A DNA stretch of 11,441 bases from Tetmemena sp. SeJ-2015. Lineage: Eukaryota; Ciliophora; Spirotrichea; Sporadotrichida; Oxytrichidae. Below, in pieces: positions 1 to 7,712 of the stretch (positions are counted from its first letter, which is position 1; each line of letters starts with the position of its first letter). The notes beneath the pieces were generated by a model that was not told the origin of the DNA, did no database searches, and worked only from the letters and a program-made list of their open reading frames with translations. The stretch spans positions 1 through 11,441 of the forward strand of contig JAJKFJ010021685.1 of the NCBI GenBank assembly GCA_027382625.1, written 5' to 3'. A program made the position numbers and the translations under genes.

Positions 1-33
1 GGTATGCAAAACTATAATCAGAATCATATTAAA

Positions 34-98
34 TTCAAGATTAAAGCAATAAAATTTAGATATTAAAATATTTTTGATAAGGTTGAGTTCAAGATTAA
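34..98. repeat. 11-bp direct repeat, possible pointer pair upstream of gene A
   Basis: TTCAAGATTAA occurs at 34-44 and again at 88-98, and a related ATTAAAGCAA follows each copy. The spacing of 54 bp and the AT-rich spacer fit an IES bounded by pointers in the 5' region of gene A, but no coding frame tests it. The rest of 1-178 is AT-rich and shows no other recognisable element. Confidence 0.3.
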
Positions 99-178
99 GA
101 ATTAAAGCAAACTCAGTTTAATTTTTTATTAAAATAAAAGGAAGTTAATTGTTTCTTAGGTTTTAAATATTATTATTA

Positions 179-638
179 ATGCTAAGATTATTGAAATTAT
201 AGTGTGCAAGTCTCCCTCAAAGGATAATATATTTAAGGCTAAGATCCCCAGATATCTCAGAAAAGGATCAATATAAATCATTTTAAAGAGAAAAAATCAT
301 TTGTATTTATAAGATCCCTTTTCATGCAAGCCAAAGCCCAAGGGTTTATAGGACAAGGCGACATGAATATTATGAACGCACTCAAAATGCAAAATTAATA
401 AATAATGATGGCGCAAATGCAATAGTTGGGTCAACATTACATGGCAAATCCAACTGCCTTTCCTAATAAAATGAGAGGCATTCCTAATGGAAAACCAAAT
501 GTTCTAAGTTAACCCTCTAAATACTACAGAAACTAAACAAACGCAAAAATTAATGGAGCGATGTACCAAAATACTCCTCAAGTTATTTAATTAAATAAAT
601 CCCAAGGATTCGAGCCAATCCCTTCAAATGGCTATTGA
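179..638 (+). CDS. Gene A: small protein with possible mitochondrial presequence, two MDSs (ciliate code)
   Basis: I do not recognise the product. Reading 179-248 joined to 319-638 gives an ATG start, 129 residues and a TGA stop at 636-638. TAA and TAG are read as Gln at several positions. The N-terminus (MLRLLKLQCASLPQR) is rich in Leu, Arg and Gln with no acidic residue, as in mitochondrial targeting peptides. The middle is Met/Gln/Asn-rich (for example MNALKMQNQQIMMAQ), and the C-terminal third is polar with several Pro, Asn and Gly and no transmembrane segment. The interruption is a 70-bp insert with the 9-bp repeat TAAGATCCC on both sides, and its removal puts the upstream ATG in frame with the long downstream reading. 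Without it the downstream block has only an internal Met at 324. Mitochondrial location is an inference. The start could instead lie in an unseen upstream MDS. Confidence 0.6.
249..318 (+). other. IES in gene A (70 bp, pointer TAAGATCCC)
   Basis: The direct repeat TAAGATCCC lies at 240-248 and 310-318. Precise excision of one copy plus the spacer removes 70 bp (1 mod 3), exactly the frame change needed to join the ATG at 179 to the reading frame that ends at 636-638. The spacer is AT-rich. A 9-bp pointer is long for a chance repeat at a frame-required position. Confidence 0.6.
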
Positions 639-797
639 GCTTCAGGATAATATAAAACTTAGCTCTTTATTTTTTCAAACTACATTGTTAAATTTAAGAG
701 CTTAATAAAGAGACAAAGTTTTATAGTTATTCATTTTTATAGTTTTGCTAGTAATTAATCTTAGAAAGAAAATATGATATTATTTCTCAAAATATGA
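639..797. other. AT-rich 3' flank of gene A
   Basis: Strongly AT-rich DNA follows the TGA of gene A. It would hold the 3' UTR and the telomere-addition site of the gene A macronuclear chromosome, but neither has a signal that can be read here. Confidence 0.3.
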
Positions 798-1028
798 ATG
801 GAAAGTAAAAACAATTAAGCTTTAAATTAACTTTTTAGGTATTAAAATAAATTAAAGCAGGAGTAGTAGATTGATAATTAGAAATAATAGTAGCAGTAAT
901 ATTACTAATTTAAGCATAATTTTTAAAATTGGAGAAACTATATTACGAATGTGGCCAATAACGTAATTGAAATTGAAAATAATGGGTAGGTACATTAGGC
1001 AACTTATTCATTAGATATATAACTGTGA
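798..1028 (+). CDS. Possible Gln-rich ORF or MDS (76 codons, ciliate code)
   Basis: An ATG directly after an in-frame TGA opens a 76-residue frame ending at the TGA at 1026-1028. The N-terminal half is Gln-rich, with a run encoded by mixed TAA, TAG and CAG codons. The second half (FQNWRNYITNVANNVIEIEN) looks like ordinary helical protein and is less AT-rich than its surroundings. No family is recognised. With TGA as the only stop, open frames of this length occur by chance in AT-rich DNA, so this may be one MDS of a larger gene or nothing. Beyond it, 1100-1210 contains C-rich patches open in more than one frame, which might be a further MDS. Confidence 0.35.
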
Positions 1029-2071
1029 GCATTAATACCAATAAGAGATTAATAATCCAAATTATAAATAAAGACATCAGTTTAATTAACTTACATCACT
1101 TTACAAATTTTAGTAATGGAGAATTTTCCCTCCTATATCCCTACCCCCAAATATTAAATTTCTATCTTATTAATTCCCAGGCCCACCAATCACCCTCGGT
1201 GTGTACAAAATTAAAAAAAAAACAAAGTAAGAATTAAATATAATTACATAATTTTTGATTTTTCTCATTGTTTTTCAGAATAATTTTCTTAATTTATATT
1301 TTATTGAAAACTTCATCTTATATGTATTCTAAAATATTTTGAGTTTTAAATTTTCTTGAGTTGATCTGTAAAATATATTTTTTAAATAAAAGAAGGATAT
1401 TTATTTAACTAGTTTGTAGTTGTGTTGCAGAATTATTAAAATTGAAAATTAATAAGTAGGGCCCATAGGGGTGTAATAAAGGGAAGAACCTCCATATCTA
1501 ATTTTTTAAATCTGATGTCAATTATATACAGTTAACCAGTATATTTATATTATCCCCTAATAATCTCTTTAATTATTTTTTTACTTACAGTTGCATTATT
1601 ACTAACTAAATACCCCTGGGGAATAGTTTATTTATTAATTACTTATTCGTTAACTAATCAAAAGTAGATTATATTTCTACAATTTCAAAAATCAAGCTTA
1701 AATTATTAATACCATCCTTTGAAATAATCCTAGAGAATATTGAATTAAAATGCTTCTATTGAAGTTTGATATAAAAATAATAGTTATATTTAGTTCAGAG
1801 CTAAAATTAAACTTATTGAGCTAAACATAGGAGGAGCAAAAACAACTGAAAGTTATATTTCATTCCAAGTTTGAGTTATTCACATCAACTTATCAATATC
1901 CTTCAATTATTTATAAATTCGTTAAATTCAAAACAATTCTTACTTTTGTAAAACATAAAATTTGAAAGTCTCATTTAATAAGCTTCAATGAACAAAAATA
2001 AAATTCTTTCATTATAAACTTATTGATTTTTAACAAAAAATATTTTATTTATTTTAATTTAATTATCAAAT
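1029..2071. other. AT-rich interval, no gene assigned
   Basis: Mostly A+T. There are small GC-rich islands near 1125-1205, 1458-1475 and 1609-1622; the last includes the near-palindrome ACCCCTGGGG. More than one frame is open across the first island under the ciliate code, so no reading can be preferred. I see no tRNA, rRNA or transposon end. Confidence 0.4.
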
Positions 2072-2520
2072 AGGACTTCCAGAGGAAGATGGAGTTGCTA
2101 ATGGAGCTGATTCGGAAGAAAAAAAAGAAAAAAAGGGAAATATAAAAAGAGTGGTAGTAGCAGACGACGCACCGACTATGGCGACTACAGTGCTATTAGA
2201 GCAATCAAAGAACAGTATGCCATAGGAATATGAGGATGACTAGCCACAGTCAGCGGCCACCCTATGACTACCGCTATGAGGCACCCTTAATCAGACACCG
2301 GAGGCAGAGTGCACCACGCTCTCATTGACCAGTCCACAAAGTCCCCAGACATGGCGCCCGAGGGCCCCGAGTGACCGGCAGCTCACGCCCTCAGTCAGGG
2401 AGGGTTTGAACGGCAGGGATTCCTATTGCCCTCTGCAGTGAGTGGCATGCGTCCTCTTGCGGCTATCGACTGTGGGCCCCCTGGTGAGTGGTCAGTACGT
2501 CTTGAGAGTACCAGTGATGC
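2072..2520. other. Anomalous GC-rich block next to the TBE element
   Basis: The base composition changes sharply at about 2072 and stays GC-rich to the edge of the transposon; in 2341-2400, 44 of 60 bases are G or C. The first part reads on the plus strand as an acidic/lysine-rich peptide (about 2074-2265, from GLPEEDGVANGADSEE onward) ending at a TGA. Other frames are also open over parts of the block, one giving an Arg/Tyr-rich stretch (about 2245-2330). No reading spans the block and none belongs to a family I recognise. It may be a remnant of another mobile element or a foreign insertion. I see no rRNA or tRNA structure. Confidence 0.5.
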
Positions 2521-2523
2521 AAT

Positions 2524-2592
2524 CAAAACCCCAAAACCCCATAATATGATAAGAAAGTGAAAATAAGTTGTGTATAATTAATTTCTTTATTA
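2524..2592 (+). repeat. Left terminal inverted repeat of TBE
   Basis: The repeat begins with CAAAACCCCAAAACCCC, two units of the C4A4 ciliate telomere repeat, followed by an AT-rich stretch. Compared without gaps to the reverse complement of the right end, 62 of 69 positions agree; three of the seven differences are in the telomeric part. The stop codon of the 57-kDa reading frame lies about 11 bp inside it. Confidence 0.95.
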
Positions 2593-2602
2593 ATACTTAT
2601 AA

Positions 2603-4130
2603 TCATGCTAAATTTTAACCCTAAACAGGCAATCTAAAGTCTTCTAGGAAGGTGACCTTGACGTCTGTCTCATATTCTCTGAATTTTATACCTTTAAGTG
2701 CTTCCTCTATCTCAGATAACTGAGTGTTAGGTTTCATAGGTTGCTTGATTATTACTTTGTTTACTAACTTTTTCAAAGGTTCTGATACCTTGTCTATCCT
2801 ACAGTGTCTTGTTCAGAATTATATTGCATCATCTTCACTTTCACACTAGTAGTATTCCTCTGGTTTCATATCGCATTCAAGTATGATTGCAACTATAGAC
2901 CAAACAAATGTCCCGCTGCACTGAACCGTTGAGCCAAGTCTGTCTCTATGGGAAGTAGCCTGCAGTTCCCTTGCACCGATGCTTCCTCAATGTTTTCTCT
3001 TCTTACAACTCTGTTGAAGTCTATGACAGTTGCTCTGACTGGTTCAAAGTTTATCATGATGCTCTCTGGCTTGAGATCTCTGTGCACGAATCCTAACTCA
3101 TGCAACTCCGTCACTCCTTTCACGAGGTCAGTGAGAATTGCAGTAAGCTAGTACTTGTTGCGCCTCGTGCTGAGAAATTCTCTTAGTGTGATCTCCCATT
3201 TAGGAAGGCGAATGGCGATGTAATCATGATCGATAAGAACACCAGCAAGATGAAGAACGTACTTCAAGTTTTTGTCCCTCGCTTCTCTCAACACTGTCAG
3301 TTCGTTAGCGAACTCAAGACCTCTCTCTTCCTTCTTTACAAGGTATTCGTAAGGGAAGATCTTGTAAGCATACTCTTCTTGTATGATGGTGTTTCTTCGC
3401 TTCGCATCAGCAAGGCGGTGGTAATTTTGAGCACACTCCTCCAAAGTTACAACTCTCAAGCATGGAGTCTTGCTTTGAGCTAGCTGAAACTTTACTGACA
3501 CCATACACTAAGGCTTCTGATTCATGAACTAAATCTTCCTCTTCTTCTCCTCTTTCTTCCTTTTTAGATGAACCTTGTCAAGGTATCGTGCTTGCCTCTT
3601 AGCTGGCGCCATCTTTAAAGTTTCTTTATCCCCAATTACGAACTCAGCCATGTGCTTCTTCACCATGTGTTTCTTGAGGAAAGCAGATTGAGAGAATGTC
3701 TGCTCACAAGTTGAGCAAGGATATCGACCGTCCACTTTCTATTGCTTCATATAGATCTTGGTTTGTCTGAAAGGACTTCCTTGATGTGCCGCTTGAGGCT
3801 CTCGTGAGAAAAGTGGCCAGCAAGAAAATCAGGGCGGCAGAGTTTGAAATTAAGTGTCACTAATTTGCATTTTTCATCGTCCGCATTCTAGTAGCAACCT
3901 ATTAATATATTTATCGCGCGGGTCTATATTTTAGCTGGATCAGTATAATTCTACCAGCCGAGTCGTGATTTTATCAGCCAAGGTCAAATCAGGAGTAGAG
4001 TAAGCAGATTTTGTCGATCTGCGTCCAATTATTCTGGCACGGGTCTATATTTAATCTGCATATAGGAGAAGACTTTAAGTGTCTGAGCTTGAATTAATGT
4101 CTCCAATTTCGAGTTCACCCTTGATTTTTA
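2603..4130 (-). pseudogene. Decayed TBE 57-kDa protein gene (C2H2 zinc finger plus protein-kinase-like domain)
   Basis: Read right to left in the ciliate code, this covers about 500 codons, close to the full size of the TBE 57-kDa ORF. In order it has an N-terminal region; a degenerate finger (about 3780-3890, ending HESLKRHIKEV); a clear C-x2-C-x12-H-x4-H finger (about 3655-3720, CSTCEQTF...HMVKKH); a kinase-like domain with a VAIK-type lysine (YAYKIF) and catalytic loop HRDLKPES (about 3060-3085) followed by DFN; and a C-terminal tail ending at the TGA at 2603-2605. It is broken by frame changes near 3945, 3755 and 2915 and by a TGA at 2813-2815. A TAG at 3148-3150 is an ordinary Gln codon. 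The kinase motif has Ser where HRDLKPEN has Asn, and Asn in place of the DFG glycine, so kinase activity is doubtful even apart from the breaks. I see no ATG at the right end. Confidence 0.85.
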
Positions 4131-4133
4131 CAA

Positions 4134-4202
4134 TAATAAAGAAATTAATTATAGACAACTTATTTTGATTTTCTTATCTTATTATGGGGGTTTTGTGTTT
4201 TG
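4134..4202 (-). repeat. Right terminal inverted repeat of TBE
   Basis: This is the inverted copy of the left end; its outer edge reads GGGGGTTTTGTGTTTTG on the plus strand, a slightly degenerate G4T4 telomeric repeat. The inner 52 bp differ from the left copy at only four positions. The start of the 57-kDa reading frame lies almost directly against it, leaving no room for the other two TBE genes. Confidence 0.95.
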
Positions 4203-4205
4203 ATT

Positions 4206-5216
4206 TTACCATAAGTTTACATTAATGTTTCTTATCTCATTTTGAAATGCTAAAACATAATCTACCCATAATTAAATAAATAATTGTAGAATACCAAATT
4301 ATTTTTTAATAACTTAATTGATTAATAATTTATTCTCGTTAAAAATTGATTGGTTTACAGAATTAAAATGGACTTAGATTTGATTATATAGTACTGAGAG
4401 GATATAAAATAAAGTTTATGATTCTCATTAAAAAATAATATTAAATCAAATAAAAAGATTGTTCCCTTCATAAAATGGATAAATTTTTCTTAGATAATCC
4501 AGATTAAATTAAGCAGTTAAGCACTATTTAATAAGAATTAATGATTTAAAATTTCAAAAACCCGTTATAAATGTGCAATTTTTAACTTTCATTAAAATTT
4601 GATATTATTTTAATACTCAAGGCTAATATTTCAAAATAAAATAACTTTAGATATATCTTTTTTGAGAGATGAAATTCTAATAATAAGATTTTTTTTAATA
4701 AATCACGACTTACCTAGAGAGAATTATAAAATTTTGATAATTTTCTCAATAGATTTATATATCTTACTGATATTTGTTATGAATTTAAAATTCAACTGCT
4801 AATCTCATTTGATTTTAAAAGCATATTTATAAAATAATTGATATCTAAAATAAATTAGAAAATCTACTCTAAAGAAGTACACTTTTTTATTCTAGAACTT
4901 AAAATATAAAAATCAAAATCTCTATGAAAAATCTTTTAAGACTTCCCTATTATGGTTAAAAGATTAAAAAAGAGCTTTCTAGTCTTAGAATAGGGTTTCA
5001 CTCAATAAGATCTTTCTCAAATAATTATAACATTTTAACATTTTATAAATTCTCGAGCATCAAACCTCCACCATTATAGCTGAGAATTTAATTAAAAAGA
5101 GAATTAAATTAGATATTAAATTAAAATGGAACAAATCAGTGACAGTTGAAGTTTGTCCAATTTAAATAATATTTACACCATTCGATTCAGCATAAAATTC
5201 TAAGAACTTTTTATCC
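4206..5216. other. AT-rich interval, no gene assigned
   Basis: About 1 kb of very AT-rich DNA with no GC-richer block and no convincing ciliate-code frame. It is either intergenic germline DNA or long IES. The 10-mer AAGGCTAATA at 4619-4628 also occurs at 6620-6629 inside the GHITM-like gene. Confidence 0.45.
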
Positions 5217-5438
5217 TTGCAACTTTTGTGTGGGAGCGCTCAGTCAAGAGTTATAAGCGACACAAGTTTTAATGAAAATGAAATGGAAGAAGAGAAAGAA
5301 TGCGTGAGTCATATCTCCTTGCTGAGAGTTGCTGGGAAGATGATTAAAGATGAAACTCATATTAATTTTTTGATTCTCTATCGAACAAGCTGCAGATCAG
5401 GGGGTGAATATGTGATTTCAACTGACACGAAGTTGCAA
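5217..5438. repeat. Possible small element with short terminal inverted repeats
   Basis: TTGCAACTTTTGTGT at 5217-5231 is matched by the inverted ACACGAAGTTGCAA at 5425-5438, with one gap and one mismatch, enclosing a segment less AT-rich than its surroundings. A plus-strand frame is open right across it (including NENEMEEEKECVSHISLLRV), but the other strand is partly open as well. No target duplication is seen. It could be a MITE-like element, a stray MDS, or chance. Confidence 0.3.
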
Positions 5439-5921
5439 CTCTCCATTTATTATTTTAACCAATCACCGATTTTAATTAAAATTTTTACTATAATTAATTT
5501 AAATTAAAAAAAAAAACTTGTTTAATGACGAGCTATAAAATATTTGTTTTAAAATTAATGTTTTAAAAATAAATTATTCTCTAATTTTTAAAGTAGTCAG
5601 TTGATTGCAAGTTTACTACCGAATTATGATTTTAGTACTTATGAAATTGCAAAAACAAGGATAGATGGATCTTTACAAATTATAATTATTTCAATTCATT
5701 TAAATTAAAATTTTAAAAATACAAAGAAATTTAGATCTTTTAAAAGTTTTTTATTTAATTTAAATCATTTATAAAGAATATTTGATAGATGATAAAGTCA
5801 GTTTATTTGCAGTAACTTAAATTTTAAATAAATAATATAAATGAATGTCTTGATTGATATTCTATGATCATTTAAAATTACACATCAAGTAATATAATAA
5901 ATTTATAAATTACCATTAAGC
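5439..5921. other. AT-rich interval before the GHITM-like gene
   Basis: This interval is AT-rich. A plus-strand stretch near 5595-5680 reads as a plausible peptide (including LPNYDFSTYEIAKTRIDGS), but it is short and has no link to the gene downstream. The missing N-terminal MDS of that gene is not recognisable here. Confidence 0.35.
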
Positions 5922-7069
5922 AACAACTATGCAGCTTATGGACTCGTAGGAGCTGGAACTGCAGGTTTAATTTTCCTCCTATATTAAGCAAGGAGACAGG
6001 CAGAGGCTCGCTATTATATGCCAATCCAATAAATACAGCAGATGAACTATTTCAATAAAACAGTCTAGCAAAGAGTTAGGTCAACACTTTCATATTTCAC
6101 TGGAGGATTATTTGCGACAAGTCTTTTTGTTGAGCTGTTAAGGAATACTGCGCTTGCATATTCTAACCCATGGCTAAATTACAAAATATAAGCTTTTGTT
6201 CTTTGGAAGCTTGGGATTATTGATAGGCACCCAACTCACAGATTACTATTAATCTACTGTAATAAAGCACGCCCTTTGGGCAGGATTTATTGGTACCATG
6301 GCATTGATGATGGTGCCTTTGATAACTTGGGCAGGACTCCCAGTTGCTTTTGATGCAGTAGTAGCTACTGTCTTCACAAAGGGAGGTCTTGGCGCAGTTG
6401 CTTACAATGCTCCTAGTGAATAATTTTTGAGATTGGGAGGGTTTCTGGGAATGAGCATAGCTGCTATGATAGGCGCAGGGATTGCTATGAAATTTTAATA
6501 AATTGAATTATTAAAGAATTTAATTTTAAATGATGTTCTACCCTAATAAGAACTTGTTTAACTTTTGCCTCTATGGAGGCCTGGCTCTAATTTATCTCTT
6601 CGTAAAATTTAATGTTTATAAGGCTAATAATTTTAAATGAGTTCACAGTTATAATCTAATAGATAGAATTCCAACTTAAAACTACTTAATTCAGGCGGGG
6701 GGTATTTAACGTACTCCAACTAATTATTTATTTATTTCAAAATTTTAAAAATCATCTCTAAATCTATAATATTTTTATATCATCCGATAAGCATTAATTT
6801 AAAAATGCCTTTAATCTTTTTATTTTATATTGGCGGCCTCATCTTTACCTTTTAGAGATAAATTTGTATAATGATATGAATGAGAGTTTCTAGCCTGAAA
6901 AAATAAAATGCATAAAAAGGTTAAGTCTATAGCTTAACTTACTTGGTAACATTTTCTAAAATTTTATTTATCAATTTATTTTAATGCTATAACTATTTTC
7001 CAACCTCTTAATGGCAAAGACAAGTTCAATGAGAAAGTTTATCAAATCTTAAAAGACCTCCAAGAGTGA
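5922..7069 (+). CDS. GHITM: GHITM/TMBIM5-like Bax-inhibitor-1 family membrane protein, several MDSs, N-terminus missing
   Basis: Animal GHITM (TMBIM5/MICS1) is a multi-pass inner mitochondrial membrane protein involved in cristae structure and cation exchange. The blocks read in order: 5922 to about 6180 (NNYAAYGLVGAGTAGLIFLL, then a conserved loop and the next membrane segment with SYFTGGLFATSLF); about 6190-6498 (FFGSLGLLIGT, then ALWAGFIGTMALMMVPLITW, and the family signature GGLGAVAYNAPSEQFL); 6530-6652 (CLYGGLALIYLFVKF); and 6968-7069 (LSIYFNAITIF and a polar tail ending at TGA 7067-7069). They match human GHITM in order and spacing, for example AMCAPSEKFLNMG and MLSIYMDTLNIF. Joins: an 8-bp pointer at 6491 and 6522, and a TTAT pointer at 6649 and 6964. 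A one-base frame change lies near 6180-6190. An in-frame TGA at 6638-6640 and about ten absent loop residues suggest another IES or a displaced MDS. No N-terminal targeting sequence or ATG is found. Confidence 0.87.
6499..6529 (+). other. IES in GHITM-like gene (31 bp, pointer AATTTTAA)
   Basis: AATTTTAA occurs at 6491-6498 and 6522-6529. Removing one copy and the 23-bp AT-only-like spacer joins the frame ending ...GIAMKF to the frame reading ...MMFYPNKNLFNFCLYGG. This restores the residue spacing seen in human GHITM between the two membrane segments. The frame change (31 bp, 1 mod 3) is what is required. Confidence 0.75.
6653..6967 (+). other. Probable 315-bp IES in GHITM-like gene (pointer TTAT)
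   Basis: TTAT at 6649-6652 and 6964-6967 lie in the same codon phase. Joining them gives VHSYLSIYFNAITIF, which aligns with INSMLSIYMDTLNIF of human GHITM. The spacer is AT-rich. It is 315 bp, so frame alone does not prove it, and a 4-bp pointer is weak; the protein match is the main support. Confidence 0.5.
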
Positions 7070-7262
7070 AATTCAAATAAGTTATTAGATACCAAAATAA
7101 GCCTCTTAATCTCAAAAAACCAAAATAATGTCATGGCTAGTCTCAGTTTAATTCAGTTCAGAAAAACATAAGTCACCTAAGATCTTCAATCATTCAATCT
7201 AATTTATAATATTAATTAAAAATAAATTTCTTGAAGCTCTTTTAAATAAAGATTGAACCTAA
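7070..7262. other. AT-rich interval after the GHITM-like gene
   Basis: Short AT-rich flank. A frame starting at the ATG at 7011 stays open to about 7260, but it overlaps the GHITM C-terminal block and is rich in Ser, Lys and Gln from AT-rich codons, so I treat it as a shadow. Confidence 0.3.
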
Positions 7263-7532
7263 ATGTTTTCAACAAAAGAGAATTCGTCCATAAGAGAGCG
7301 AGAAATCAACAGAGGGAATAGAAATTATTATTATAACTTGTAATAAACTATTCTATATTATGAGTTTGGAGAGAGACGCTTGATTAGTCATTGCTTTTAA
7401 ATGAGAATGTGTGGGTTGACAGCCATTTCTCAAGACAAGGGAAACTAATTTCCAAATCAAGTTCAAGAAAAATATCTTCAACTTATCCACAAGTCGATGA
7501 CAATTTTCGCAGAATCTAGAATATATTTATGA
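7263..7532 (+). CDS. Ambiguous ORF, 89 codons (ciliate code)
   Basis: ATG at 7263 to TGA at 7530-7532 gives 89 residues with ordinary-looking composition (including FGERRLISHCFQMRMCGLTA). No family is recognised. The opposite strand over the same segment is also free of TGA and reads equally plausibly, so the strand is uncertain. It may be an MDS of an unidentified gene. The frame is the same as that of the next candidate at 7713. Confidence 0.25.
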
Positions 7533-7712
7533 ATAAAATTTAATAATTAATTAAGATTTATGGAAGACAAAAGAACCAATCTAAGATTCTAAACTCCTCT
7601 AGGCTATAAGATAAGAGATTTTCATAAACATTAAATCCTTTGAGAGACATTTATTTTAGACCTGTCATATAATGAGCAAAGATTCTTCATAAGGGATCTT
7701 TGAGGTGGGTAA

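Larger units (their letters stand above)
2524..4202 (-). mobile_element. Short TBE-family (telomere-bearing element) transposon
   Basis: Both ends carry a matching inverted repeat of at least 69 bp whose outer 17 bp are C4A4 telomeric sequence, the hallmark of Oxytricha TBE elements. The interior holds one gene, the 57-kDa zinc-finger/kinase ORF, in a frameshifted and interrupted state on the minus strand. Complete TBEs are about 4 kb and also carry a 42-kDa DDE transposase and a 22-kDa ORF. Neither is present, so this 1.68-kb copy is a non-autonomous internal-deletion derivative. The ANT triplets just outside the ends are AAT (2521-2523) and ATT (4203-4205), which are not identical. TBEs are removed from the developing macronucleus, where TBE transposase itself takes part in genome rearrangement. 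Confidence 0.93.

Noticed and set aside
1025..1237. 70-residue plus-strand ORF
   Set aside because: It starts at GTG, is AT-rich at first, and at least one other frame is equally plausible over 1110-1210. It may contain part of an MDS but cannot be defined.
2341..2520. tRNA or rRNA gene in the GC-rich block
   Set aside because: No cloverleaf, B-box or conserved rRNA core could be made out.
2948..3483. Plus-strand ORFs at 2948-3151 and 3226-3483
   Set aside because: They are shadows of the TBE 57-kDa reading on the minus strand, which carries zinc-finger and kinase motifs.
6191..6214. AAGCTT direct repeat as an IES pointer in the GHITM-like gene
   Set aside because: Removing the 17-bp unit deletes the well-fitting FFGSLG residues and leads into a TGA.
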